Below are positions 13,301-20,075 of a stretch of 20,938 nucleotides of DNA, in pieces. The stretch covers positions 1 to 20,938 of the IMG/VR virus record IMGVR_UViG_3300044638_004272; one strand, written 5' to 3'. Made by a program: the position numbers and the translations under genes. The stretch comes from a virus. The stretch's first letter is position 1. Every line of letters starts with the position of its first letter. Under the pieces are notes generated by a model that did not search any database, was not told the origin of the DNA, and saw only the letters and a program-made list of their open reading frames with translations.

Positions 13301-13489
13301 GACTCTATTAGATGTTTAAGTGAGTCTATTAGATACCAACGAGATTCTCACGTCAAGAGGCTATTTGATGTCTTTTAGATACCTAATAAAGTCTAATAGA
13401 GGCTAATAGAATCTAATAGAGTCTTGTTGGTGTCTTAGTCGAGAGGCTTATTGATATCTCGGAGACTCTACTAGATATCTTTTAGACTC
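13301..13489. repeat. Helically phased repeat array upstream of the RHH gene
   Basis: CTAATARA occurs at 13383-13390, 13393-13400, 13403-13410 and 13413-13420, exactly 10 bases apart. The reverse complement TCTATTAG lies at 13304-13311 and 13325-13332. Looser copies follow, such as GACTCTACTAGATATC (13464-13479) and TTTTAGACTC (13480-13489). Tandem short sites on one DNA face suit an RHH protein. Confidence 0.85.
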
Positions 13490-13736
13490 TCGGTTTTTAG
13501 GCGTTTTTAGTTGGATTCAGCAAAATAGTCGGTTTTTACTAAAAAATTAGTCGGCTGAAGTTCATTTTTAGCGGTAGGTTTGGCGTGCAAGTGTTTGATA
13601 TCCCTTGTTTTAGTAAAATAGTAACTTTTTTGGGGCTAGAGGAGAGTTTGGAGGTGGGGGTCGGGGCGTTGGGCGGCAGGCAAATCGATTTTACGGTATG
13701 GACTAGAAAATAAAGTTACTAAAATAATTGGGTACT

Positions 13737-13782
13737 TTATTATTATTATTATTCTATTTATTCTAATATATATATATATATA
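13737..13782. repeat. Simple TTA and TA tracts
   Basis: (TTA)n at 13737-13753 and (AT)n at 13766-13782, with little G or C in between. This is an easily melted stretch in a genome that is otherwise of balanced or high GC. Confidence 0.9.
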
Positions 13783-13836
13783 ACAAGCAGTTAGCCGTGT
13801 GCCCCAGTGCCAAAACGCCAAAATTTAAACTGCGGG

Positions 13837-14046
13837 TAACATATTCTCTGACTAATTCTCATAAGTCATTGATTCTCTCGAATTAGTTTTTACTAATTTT
13901 TTTTGAAAGGCGCCAAGACGCACACACTAATTGAAATTCGACTATACAAAAATTTGTTGCGCTCGTAAGTCATTGATTCTTCCATCAAACTAGGGGTGTA
14001 AAAATGAAAACGCCAATCATCTGACGGTTAACATATTCCCTGACTA
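13837..14046. repeat. Duplicated motif set TAACATATTC-CTGACTA and TAAGTCATTGATTCT
   Basis: TAACATATTCYCTGACTA occurs at 13837-13854 and 14029-14046; TAAGTCATTGATTCT occurs at 13862-13876 and 13966-13980; AAAACGCCAA occurs near 13812 and 14008. The copies flank a segment between them in rearranged order. Confidence 0.85.
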
Positions 14047-14059
14047 GTGACAATTTGAC

Positions 14060-14075
14060 TAATCCCATGGGATTA
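14060..14075. repeat. Dispersed palindrome copy 8, TAATCCCATGGGATTA
   Basis: Perfect copy in non-coding DNA, not attached to a gene start; TTGAC directly precedes it on the plus strand. Confidence 0.9.
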
Positions 14076-14131
14076 ACAGAGCCGATAAATATGAGTTATT
14101 TTGGCTGGGCTGGTCGCATACTGGGCGGTCT

Positions 14132-14147
14132 TAATCCCATGGGATTA
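14132..14147. repeat. Dispersed palindrome copy 9, with GC-rich flanks
   Basis: Perfect copy flanked by GGCGG on one side and CCGCC on the other, giving a longer, slightly offset hairpin. Confidence 0.9.
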
Positions 14148-14165
14148 GCCGCCACGCTGGCCGCA

Positions 14166-14218
14166 TGATAGTAGTGATAGTACTGCCGCAGGCAGGGCTT
14201 GTGATAGTAGTGATAGTA
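14166..14218. repeat. TGATAGTAGTGATAGTA direct repeat, two copies
   Basis: 17-base exact copies at 14166-14182 and 14202-14218, each built from a 9-base unit TGATAGTAG. Read in one frame the unit is a run of stop codons. Further copies lie at 15003-15019 and, partially, at 15689-15698. Confidence 0.9.
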
Positions 14219-14235
14219 TTTGGCGGACAGCCGAA

Positions 14236-14254
14236 AGCCCGCTCGAGGCGGGCT
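14236..14254 (-). terminator. Hairpin terminator after the 192-residue gene
   Basis: AGCCCGC, five-base loop, GCGGGCT, then TTTC on the minus strand, 23 bases after the stop codon. The U-tract is short. Confidence 0.6.
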
Positions 14255-14276
14255 CCGGTCTGGCAGGACTAGCAGA

Positions 14277-14855
14277 TCACTTGATCTGCTGTAACTTGAG
14301 TCCCATCTCTTTCAGTGCGGCCGTGATTTTCAGCGCCTTGTCAGCGTCCTTGAAATACACTGGCAAGTTATGCAAGAACGCAGCAAAGGCTAGATCATCA
14401 TTGTTTGACGTGTCAGTCACCTGACTCGGGATTGTCGCCGGTTGCGCTGGCTTGCGTCCGCCACCTGCTGCGCGTGCCATCCCGTTTTCTTCACGCACTT
14501 GTTTGGCAGCGTCCTTCATGGCGTGCTTCGCCATATTGATCGCCTTGTCCGCCGTGGTGTGCGTTTCCACTTCCTGACCGTCTTTTTTCTCTGTGAATGA
14601 AATGGCGGTAGTCGGAGCCAGTGCCAGTGTCAACGCGTCCTTGAAGATAGCCTTCACATTGTGACCAGCGTCCGATAACTCGGGCGCATACTCTGCCATA
14701 ATCGCTGCCAGCACTTCCGGCAGCTTGCCTTCCGGCGGATTCTGTGCGGCCAGCTTGGCAGCAGACACGCAGTGCTTGTACATGTTAGTCGCTGCGTCCG
14801 CAGCTTTTTTGATGGACAAAACGACTTCGGTAGAACGTACGATTGAAATTGTCAT
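14277..14855 (-). CDS. Phage hypothetical protein, helical, alone between promoter and terminator
   Basis: 192 residues (MTISIVRSTEVVLSIKKAAD ... GLKLQQIK). An N-terminal helix with many Ala and Lys is followed by TLALAPTTAISFTEKKDGQE and an acidic-basic helix (AINMAKHAMKDAAKQVREEN), then a flexible RAAGGGRKPAQPATIPS linker and a C-terminal helix pair. Own promoter (14935-14962), structured leader and terminator show a separately controlled unit. No family recognised; it could be an abundant early DNA- or host-interacting protein. Confidence 0.8.
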   Translation of the reverse strand: MTISIVRSTEVVLSIKKAADAATNMYKHCVSAAKLAAQNPPEGKLPEVLAAIMAEYAPELSDAGHNVKAIFKDALTLALAPTTAISFTEKKDGQEVETHTTADKAINMAKHAMKDAAKQVREENGMARAAGGGRKPAQPATIPSQVTDTSNNDDLAFAAFLHNLPVYFKDADKALKITAALKEMGLKLQQIK

Positions 14856-14882
14856 AATTGCGATTCCTAAGTGAACAAGTAA

Positions 14883-14922
14883 GTGAGAATGCTTCTCACC
14901 TGAGCGGGCCGCCGATCTCGGC
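14883..14922 (-). promoter_or_regulatory. Structured leader of the 192-residue gene
   Basis: Two hairpins in the transcribed leader: GTGAGAA-loop-TTCTCAC (14883-14899) and GCCGA-GA-TCGGC (14911-14922). They could stabilise the mRNA or influence start. Confidence 0.55.
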
Positions 14923-14927
14923 GACTT

Positions 14928-14962
14928 GGGATTAATTGTACGTTAATCCCGCCATATGTCCA
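14928..14962 (-). promoter_or_regulatory. Promoter overlapped by a TTAATCCC inverted repeat
   Basis: Minus strand: -35 TGGACA (14957-14962), 16-base spacer, -10 TACAAT (14935-14940). GGGATTAA and TTAATCCC face each other (14928-14935 and 14943-14950) and cover the -10. A further half-site lies at 14987-14994. This is a likely operator for the protein that recognises the dispersed palindrome. Confidence 0.65.
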
Positions 14963-15002
14963 CACTTTTTTCACCTTATTCCCACATTAATCCCGCGGCG
15001 CG

Positions 15003-15019
15003 TGATAGTAGTGATAGTA
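15003..15019. repeat. TGATAGTAGTGATAGTA, third full copy
   Basis: Exact match to the two copies near 14.2 kb. It lies just beyond a terminator at 15031-15054 and upstream of the promoter at 14957. Confidence 0.9.
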
Positions 15020-15030
15020 ATCTCGAGGCG

Positions 15031-15054
15031 AAAAAAAGCCGGCTTGCGCCGGCT
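15031..15054 (-). terminator. Strong intrinsic terminator
   Basis: Minus strand AGCCGGC-GCAA-GCCGGCT followed by TTTTTTT, 18 bases after the stop of the 86-residue gene. Confidence 0.9.
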
Positions 15055-15072
15055 CTTGGTATATCAGGCTGG

Positions 15073-15333
15073 TTAGACCACGAAGTCTTCCGTGCTTATC
15101 AAGATCGAGCCCTTCACTTGCGGGCAGAAGAAGTTGATTTCGTACGAAGACTCAGATGAACCCGGTACTTTAAAGATCAGGACGTGCATCTTCTTACGCC
15201 CATCTTCTTTTAGCATCTTGCGGACTTTGGCAATGGCGCCTGTCAACGTGTTGTCGGCCGCCCAGCATATCGCGCACGACACGAAGTAATGATATTGTTT
15301 CTTTGATCCGCCAGCCTGTTTGAAAATTACCAT
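15073..15333 (-). CDS. Small phage hypothetical protein
   Basis: 86 residues from the ATG giving MVIFKQAGGSKKQYHYF; GAGG lies 8 bases upstream, and an ATG two codons earlier is possible but too near the SD. It has an alpha/beta pattern with a CAICWAAD segment, a basic helix (AIAKVRKMLKEDGRKK) and a strand HVLIFKV, then SSYEINFFCPQ. It looks like a small nucleic-acid-binding or single-stranded-DNA-like fold, but the sequence does not settle it. Terminator downstream. Confidence 0.75.
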   Translation of the reverse strand: MVIFKQAGGSKKQYHYFVSCAICWAADNTLTGAIAKVRKMLKEDGRKKMHVLIFKVPGSSESSYEINFFCPQVKGSILISTEDFVV

Positions 15334-15358
15334 GTTCATATCCTCAGTAAGTAAGTGT

Positions 15359-15376
15359 GCCGCCCTTTCGGGCGGC
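15359..15376. terminator. GC-rich hairpin between two minus-strand genes
   Basis: GCCGCCC-TTTC-GGGCGGC, a 7-base stem with a 4-base loop. No T-run follows on the minus strand, so it may attenuate or process mRNA rather than stop transcription. Confidence 0.45.
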
Positions 15377-15383
15377 TTGATTG

Positions 15384-15569
15384 TTATGCCCATCTATCCA
15401 TTATTAACTGCGCTGCTTCCCGTATGTATTGCTGCGCTCCCTTGCTCATCGCTGCGCGCAGTTCAGCATCTAACAGTCGACGTGCTGATTGAATGTTACC
15501 GAGTCGAGCGTGCAATGCTGCAGTCTGAACTGCGCGAACATGTTTCTTTATAGGCTTTGCGTTAGTCAT
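15384..15569 (-). CDS. Small basic helical phage protein
   Basis: 61 residues (MTNAKPIKKHVRAVQTAALH ... LIMDRWA). Two Ala- and Arg-rich helices (VRAVQTAALHARLGNIQSARRLLDAEL in pieces, then QQYIREAAQLIMD). GGGG precedes the ATG at AGGGGAACAAC. It is the first gene leftward of the divergent control region and so an early-gene candidate. Unknown role. Confidence 0.7.
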   Translation of the reverse strand: MTNAKPIKKHVRAVQTAALHARLGNIQSARRLLDAELRAAMSKGAQQYIREAAQLIMDRWA

Positions 15570-15618
15570 GTTGTTCCCCTAGTCAGTGAGTCAGTGTGTG
15601 TATCGATCCAACACGTAT

Positions 15619-15647
15619 AGATTAATCCCGCCACGGGATTAAGTCAA
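15619..15647 (-). promoter_or_regulatory. Possible leftward promoter with TTAATCCCG operator
   Basis: Minus-strand TTGACT (15642-15647), a 17-base spacer and TAATCT (15619-15624), a weak -10. The inverted repeat TTAATCCCG-N3-CGGGATTAA (15622-15642) fills the spacer. It would serve the 61-residue gene. Confidence 0.5.
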
Positions 15648-15680
15648 GGGGGTAGGGGGTATAGGACACCCACACCCCCC

Positions 15681-15703
15681 ACGGGATATGATAGTAGTCC
15701 CGT
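15681..15703. repeat. TGATAGTAGT part-repeat inside an ACGGGA/TCCCGT inverted repeat
   Basis: Partial copy of the TGATAGTA element (15689-15698) flanked by inverted arms of 6 bases. Confidence 0.6.
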
Positions 15704-15717
15704 CACTCGTATAACAC

Positions 15718-15796
15718 CCCCCATTTTTTGAACTCTAACAACCCACACAGAAACTCGTAGTTTGTTTAGAAATTGGCCCCCATTTTTTGAACTCTA
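15718..15796. repeat. Direct repeat CCCCCATTTTTTGAACTCTA, two copies
   Basis: Exact 20-base copies at 15718-15737 and 15777-15796, 59 bases apart, in the divergent control region. Possible binding sites for an activator of late transcription, or a remnant of duplication. Confidence 0.85.
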
Positions 15797-15886
15797 GTAT
15801 CCAACAGACTTCTCTGTAGCTTAATTCGTATGGCCCACCACATAATGACCCGCTAAAAAATCCCCGCCCCCTATTTTTCCCCTTAG

Positions 15887-15915
15887 TTGCGTGGCGAAAA
15901 ACCCCGTGCTACAGT
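15887..15915 (+). promoter_or_regulatory. Rightward sigma70-like promoter before the small terminase
   Basis: TTGCGT (15887-15892), a 17-base spacer and TACAGT (15910-15915). The ATG of the terminase begins at 15922, where transcription should start, so the message may be leaderless. Confidence 0.6.
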
Positions 15916-15921
15916 AATCGC

Positions 15922-16512
15922 ATGAAGAGTGCCGTGCTTGCTGACAATATCCTCAGAGAGTTGGCCCTTGCCGTAGCACGAAACAACGTAGGCGCGATGC
16001 GTCCGTTGCAGGAAGTGGCAGCAGGTGAAGGTTTAACACTGACGGAGTATCACGAAATCGCAAAAAACCCACAGTTTTTGCGGTATGTCGACATTTACAC
16101 AGCCGAAATGAAAGACTCAGGGTTCTCTTTCGCTGCAAAAGCACGAATTTTAGCTGAAGACCTCCTGCCGCACGCCTACCACATGGCTAAAGATGTGGAT
16201 GTGCCAGCCCCGGTACGCATGAAAGCGATCGAGAATCTGGTGACGTGGGGGGATTTGGCGCCGAAAAACAACCAGCCCAGCATCAATGGGCCAAGTTTCA
16301 GCATTACGATCAGTTTGCCGGACACTTCCACGGGGAAAGGGCACACGATAACGGTTGACCACCGCCCACAAAGTGACGACAATGAGTTGTCCACAGACTT
16401 TTCCGATGCTCCCCTCCTTGGAAACGACCGACACCCCCTTGTGCCGGTCGACTTTTTTGAGTCTGACGACTACGAGTACGCCGGTGACGATGTGATGGAC
16501 GCTCCGCTATGA
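15922..16512 (+). CDS. terS: Terminase small subunit (putative)
   Basis: 196 residues (MKSAVLADNILRELALAVAR ...). It lies directly before the large terminase with an ATGA overlap, the usual order. The helical N-terminal half includes LTEYHEIAKNPQFLRYV (helix-turn-helix-like) and YHMAKDVDVPAPVRMKAIENLVTWGDL, a pattern seen in phage small terminases, then a beta strand (FSITISLPD) and an acidic tail. Role: recognises phage DNA and delivers it to the large subunit. No SD precedes the ATG, and a -10-like TACAGT is 7 bases upstream. The family match is by pattern and position. Confidence 0.8.
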   Translation: MKSAVLADNILRELALAVARNNVGAMRPLQEVAAGEGLTLTEYHEIAKNPQFLRYVDIYTAEMKDSGFSFAAKARILAEDLLPHAYHMAKDVDVPAPVRMKAIENLVTWGDLAPKNNQPSINGPSFSITISLPDTSTGKGHTITVDHRPQSDDNELSTDFSDAPLLGNDRHPLVPVDFFESDDYEYAGDDVMDAPL

Positions 16513-17954
16513 GTGGCCTTGTTTACACCCCCGTACCGAGCGTAATTCCCTTTTTTACGGCCGAAAAGTTCATTTCTTTGATCGTGGGCCCGGTCGGAAG
16601 CACCAAAACAACCGCCGGAATCCTCAAAATACTCTACCACGCCTCCAGAATGGCGCAATGCCGTGACGGAATCAGGAGAAGTCGGTGCGTATGGGTGCGA
16701 AACACCCGGGAACAGCTGCGCGACACGTCGATTCCTGACTTTTTGAAGTGGTTTCCTGACGGTCAGGCGGGTACTTTTGCCAAAACTGACTATAAATACC
16801 TACTCAAAATGGGCGATATTGAGTGCGAAGTGCTGTTTCGAGGGCTTGACGACACCAACGACGTGCGCCGACTGCTGTCTTTGCAGGCGTCATTTGCAGT
16901 GTTTGACGAGTTCAGAGAGATCAATAAAGACGTTTTTGAGGCCATGCAGGGTCGTTTGGGCCGGTATCCTGACGGTATGATGGTGCCACACCGCCCGTCG
17001 TGGGGCGTGGACGACAAGGGAAACCCCATACAGGGGTGCGTAACCGACGACGGTAAGCCCAACGACCACCTGTGGGGGATGAGTAACCCGCCGGATTTCG
17101 ACACGTTCTGGGAAAAAATACTCACAGACCCGCCAGAGAACACTCACGTCACGATTCAGCCGTCAGGTCTTTCCGAGGAAGCTGATTGGATTCACTTGCT
17201 CAAGAGCAACTACTACGACAACTTGATGAAAGGCAAGACCGAGGAGTACATCGATGTGTACATCCACGCCAAGTTTGGTAAATCCCTTGCCGGACAGCCG
17301 GTGTACAAAAGCTCGTTCACCCGGGAGTTTCACGTTGCCAAAGACCCGCTCGAGCCCATCATGTCGCCGGACTATCCCATCATTATTGGGTTGGACTTCG
17401 GGCGCACCCCGTCGGCTATTTTCAAGCAGCGAGACCCACGTGGTCGGGTAATGACACTTTCTGAAGTCACGGCGACCAACATGGGCATCGAGACGTTTAT
17501 CGAGCAGAAGCTGATGCCGCACATATCCAACCACTACCCCGGGTTTGACTTTGTGTGCGCGCCAGACCCCGCGGGGTTTATGAAACAGCAGATGAATGAG
17601 CTCACGCTCGTTGATGCGCTCAAGGCTGCGGGGTTTCGCTGTGTGAAGCCGCCCACCAACAAGCCGGAGTATCGAATACAGGCGGTGGAGAGGTTGCTCG
17701 GGCGGCAGGTTGAGGGGAAGGCGATGTATCTGATCGACCCACGCTGCACCACGCTCATTAAAGGGTTTATCTCCGGTTACCGGTACAAGCAGAAACGCAA
17801 CGGCATCCTCGAGGACGCGCCGGAGAAAAATGAGTACAGCCACCCGCACGACGCCAACCAGTACGCTGATCTGGTGATCGACATGAATATACGGGGTGTG
17901 GGGGTGCGCTCTGGTAGACGCGAAGTTAAACGTGTATCCTACGCTTATTCATGA
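16509..17954 (+). CDS. terL: Terminase large subunit, ATPase and nuclease
   Basis: 481 residues. The N-terminal ATPase has Walker A GPVGSTKTT at 27-35 and Walker B FAVFDEF with D133-E134. The C-terminal RNase-H-like nuclease has its first acidic residue in GLDFGRTP (D296), a second in CAPDPAG (~350) and a late HPHDANQYADLV (~445-455). It drives DNA into proheads and cuts genome-length units. The short linker and the nuclease spacing are typical of phage TerL. It starts at the ATG that overlaps the small-subunit stop, with no clear SD of its own, implying coupled translation. Confidence 0.95.
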   Translation: MSGLVYTPVPSVIPFFTAEKFISLIVGPVGSTKTTAGILKILYHASRMAQCRDGIRRSRCVWVRNTREQLRDTSIPDFLKWFPDGQAGTFAKTDYKYLLKMGDIECEVLFRGLDDTNDVRRLLSLQASFAVFDEFREINKDVFEAMQGRLGRYPDGMMVPHRPSWGVDDKGNPIQGCVTDDGKPNDHLWGMSNPPDFDTFWEKILTDPPENTHVTIQPSGLSEEADWIHLLKSNYYDNLMKGKTEEYIDVYIHAKFGKSLAGQPVYKSSFTREFHVAKDPLEPIMSPDYPIIIGLDFGRTPSAIFKQRDPRGRVMTLSEVTATNMGIETFIEQKLMPHISNHYPGFDFVCAPDPAGFMKQQMNELTLVDALKAAGFRCVKPPTNKPEYRIQAVERLLGRQVEGKAMYLIDPRCTTLIKGFISGYRYKQKRNGILEDAPEKNEYSHPHDANQYADLVIDMNIRGVGVRSGRREVKRVSYAYS

Positions 17955-17967
17955 CAGGAGATAGCTC

Positions 17968-20061
17968 ATGGTGATGGCTCTGATACCGGTGGCAAGCGCC
18001 GCTGACCTTGAAGCGCGAGACCGTGCTAAAACCCAGCAGACACAGACTTTGCCCGCCATACAGGGCTTGGCCGGACACGTGCGCAAGCGCTGGACGACAG
18101 CGAAAGACGCCCGCCGTGATCTTGAGGAGCGGATGCTTAAGTGCCTGCGCCAGCGCCGTGGTGACTACGACCCGGATAAACTCGCTGAGATAAACAAGCA
18201 GGGGGGTTCCAAGATTTACGTGCAGCTCACCTCGGTGAAATGCCGTGGGGCGACCAGCTGGCTGCGCGATACCCTGCTCGGTTCGGGTTCTGATAAGCCG
18301 TGGTCACTGGCGGCGACGCCGGAGCCTGACCTGCCCCCTGAGTTACTGCAGGCGTTGCAGCAGCAGCTTGCCGAGCAGCTATTCCAGCAGATGCAGCAGA
18401 TGGGCCAAGCGCCGGATCAGGCGGCGCTGCAGAGCATAGCCGAAGATATGAAAGACACCGCCACACGCCAGCTTAAAGAAGAGGCTGATGAGCGCGTGGT
18501 GCGTATGGAGCGTAAAATTGAGGATCAGCTCGCCGAAGGCGACTGGCTCAAGGCGCTTAATGAGTTTCTCGATGACTTGGTGACGTTTCCGTTCGCAGTG
18601 CTTAAAGGGCCGGTCAAGCGCAAGCGCAAGAAAATGGCGTGGCAGGGTGGCGCGCTGGTTCCCTCAGAGCAGATTCGCAACGAGTGGGAGCGTGTTGATC
18701 CGTTTATGTTGTACTGGGCGCCGTGGGCGTCGAACATCCAAGACGGGTTTGTTATCGAGCGGCACAAGCTCACTAAGGAAGACCTGCAGTCACTGCTGGG
18801 CGTTCCGGGGTACAACGACGCTGCTATTCGCACGGTGTTGGCTGACTATGAGACCGGGGGGCTGCGAGAGTGGCTCTGGACTGATAGCGCGCAGGCTGAA
18901 GCCGAGGGTAAAGATGTTACCGAGACAGTTAATACCTCTGACCTGATCGACGCGTTGCAGCTCTGGGACTCAGTATCTGGCAAGACCCTGCGTGAGTGGG
19001 GTATCAGCGAAACGGACGCGCCAGACGAGGCGCTGAATTATCCCTGTGAGGTGTGGATGGTTGGTAGCACGGTGATCCGTGCGGTATTGAACTATGACCC
19101 GCTTGGGCGCAAGCCGTACTTTGTCACTGCCTACGAGAAGACCCCGGGCAGCATCGATGGTAAAGGTGTACCTGACCTGTGCCGCGACTCTCAGGATATG
19201 GTTAACGCGACCGCTCGGGCACTGGCGAACAACATGGGCATCAGTTCTGGCCCACAGGTTGGTATTAACGTCAGCAGGCTCCCGGCGGGGGAAGACATTA
19301 CTGAGATGTTCCCATGGAAAATTTGGCAGTTCGAGTCGCCGGAGTTCCCAGACCCAGCAGCCCCCATGCAGTTCTTCCAGCCGCAGAGTAACGCACAGGA
19401 ACTCATGCAGGTGTTCGAGAAGTTCGCCAGCCGCGCCGATGAAGATACCATGCTTCCACGGTACATGACCGGTGAAGCCACTCCGGGCGTAGGGCGTACA
19501 TCCTCCGGGCTGTCGATGCTCATCAGTAACGCTGGTAAAGGCATCAAGCAGGTTATTACCAACATCGACCGTGACATCATCGTGCCGGCCATCGAGCGGC
19601 AGTACTACGACAACCTGCGTTACCACGGCGACGACCCGGACATCGTGGGCGACTTGCACATCGTGGCGAAAGGCGCAGTCAGTCTGGTGCTTAAGGAAGC
19701 TGAAGCGATCCGGCGCAACGAGTTCTTACAGTTGGTGCTCAACAGCCCGACGGCGCAGCAGATTGTTGGTATGAGCGGTACAGCCGAGCTGCTCAGAGGG
19801 TCTGCACGCAACCTGAGCGGCAACGTCGATAAGATTGTCCCTGATGGGAAGCAGATCAGCACGATGGAGCAGCAGGCGCAGATTATCCAGCAGCTTCAGC
19901 AACAGCTGCAGATGATAATGACGCAGATGGGCGCAGCACCGGGCGCAGCACCCGGGCAAGGCACGCCGCCGGCGCCGAGTAGCCGCAACATACTGCCTGA
20001 TGGGTCAGCGGTAGGTGGTCGGGAAAGCAATTTAGTGTCGCCACGGCCTAATGGCAGGTAA
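17968..20061 (+). CDS. Portal (head-tail connector) protein
   Basis: 697 residues. SD AGGAG 8 bases before the ATG, 13 bases after the terL stop. N-terminal GHVRKRWTTAKDARRDLEER and KIYVQLTSVKCRGATSWL, a mid-region DPLGRKPYFVTAYEKTPGSI, NATARALANNMG and RTSSGLSMLI (a loop and helix typical of portals), and VPDLCRDSQD. Gln-rich helices occur at ~120-140 and near the C-terminus (EQQAQIIQQLQQQLQMI), with a Pro/Ala-rich tail. It forms the 12-mer ring for DNA entry and tail attachment. Size and surroundings suit a podovirus-type or related portal; the family was assigned from position and pattern. Confidence 0.88.
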   Translation: MVMALIPVASAADLEARDRAKTQQTQTLPAIQGLAGHVRKRWTTAKDARRDLEERMLKCLRQRRGDYDPDKLAEINKQGGSKIYVQLTSVKCRGATSWLRDTLLGSGSDKPWSLAATPEPDLPPELLQALQQQLAEQLFQQMQQMGQAPDQAALQSIAEDMKDTATRQLKEEADERVVRMERKIEDQLAEGDWLKALNEFLDDLVTFPFAVLKGPVKRKRKKMAWQGGALVPSEQIRNEWERVDPFMLYWAPWASNIQDGFVIERHKLTKEDLQSLLGVPGYNDAAIRTVLADYETGGLREWLWTDSAQAEAEGKDVTETVNTSDLIDALQLWDSVSGKTLREWGISETDAPDEALNYPCEVWMVGSTVIRAVLNYDPLGRKPYFVTAYEKTPGSIDGKGVPDLCRDSQDMVNATARALANNMGISSGPQVGINVSRLPAGEDITEMFPWKIWQFESPEFPDPAAPMQFFQPQSNAQELMQVFEKFASRADEDTMLPRYMTGEATPGVGRTSSGLSMLISNAGKGIKQVITNIDRDIIVPAIERQYYDNLRYHGDDPDIVGDLHIVAKGAVSLVLKEAEAIRRNEFLQLVLNSPTAQQIVGMSGTAELLRGSARNLSGNVDKIVPDGKQISTMEQQAQIIQQLQQQLQMIMTQMGAAPGAAPGQGTPPAPSSRNILPDGSAVGGRESNLVSPRPNGR

Positions 20062-20075
20062 CTCTGACAAAAGGC

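Larger units (their letters stand above)
13256..14276. other. AT-rich non-coding region with repeats
   Basis: About 1 kb without a convincing gene. It contains the phased CTAATAGA array (13301-13489), simple TTA and TA tracts (~13737-13782), a duplicated set of short motifs (13811-14046), palindrome copies 8 and 9, two TGATAGTA repeat blocks and a terminator hairpin. Such blocks in phages often hold replication origins or partition sites; this is inference. Confidence 0.8.
15570..15921. other. Divergent control region between leftward genes and the packaging operon
   Basis: About 350 bases without a gene. It holds a leftward -35-like TTGACT with a TTAATCCCG inverted repeat, C-rich and G-rich runs (15648-15682), a TGATAGTAGT part-repeat bracketed by ACGGGA/TCCCGT, two copies of a 20-base direct repeat, and the rightward promoter at 15887-15915. 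Confidence 0.85.

Noticed and set aside
13301-13489. CRISPR-like array
   Set aside because: Units of 8 to 13 bases spaced by 2 bases, in both orientations, without spacers. Not a CRISPR.
13636-13821. Minus-strand frame of 61 codons across the TA and TTA tracts
   Set aside because: It encodes Ile/Tyr simple repeats, lacks an SD and follows the composition of the tract.
4848-14147. Palindrome as a transposon end or attachment site
   Set aside because: Nine identical symmetric copies at different gene borders, with no transposase or integrase and no target duplications.
14091-14168. Plus-strand 25-codon frame MSYFGWAGRILGG... running through palindrome copy 9
   Set aside because: No SD, no clear promoter, and the palindrome by itself creates an LNPMGL reading in this frame. 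Coupled to no gene, so not listed.
17163-17849. Minus-strand frame of 228 codons inside the large terminase gene
   Set aside because: It is antisense to a gene with clear Walker and nuclease motifs.
18970-19659. Minus-strand frame of 229 codons inside the portal gene
   Set aside because: Antisense shadow of the portal gene with no start signal.
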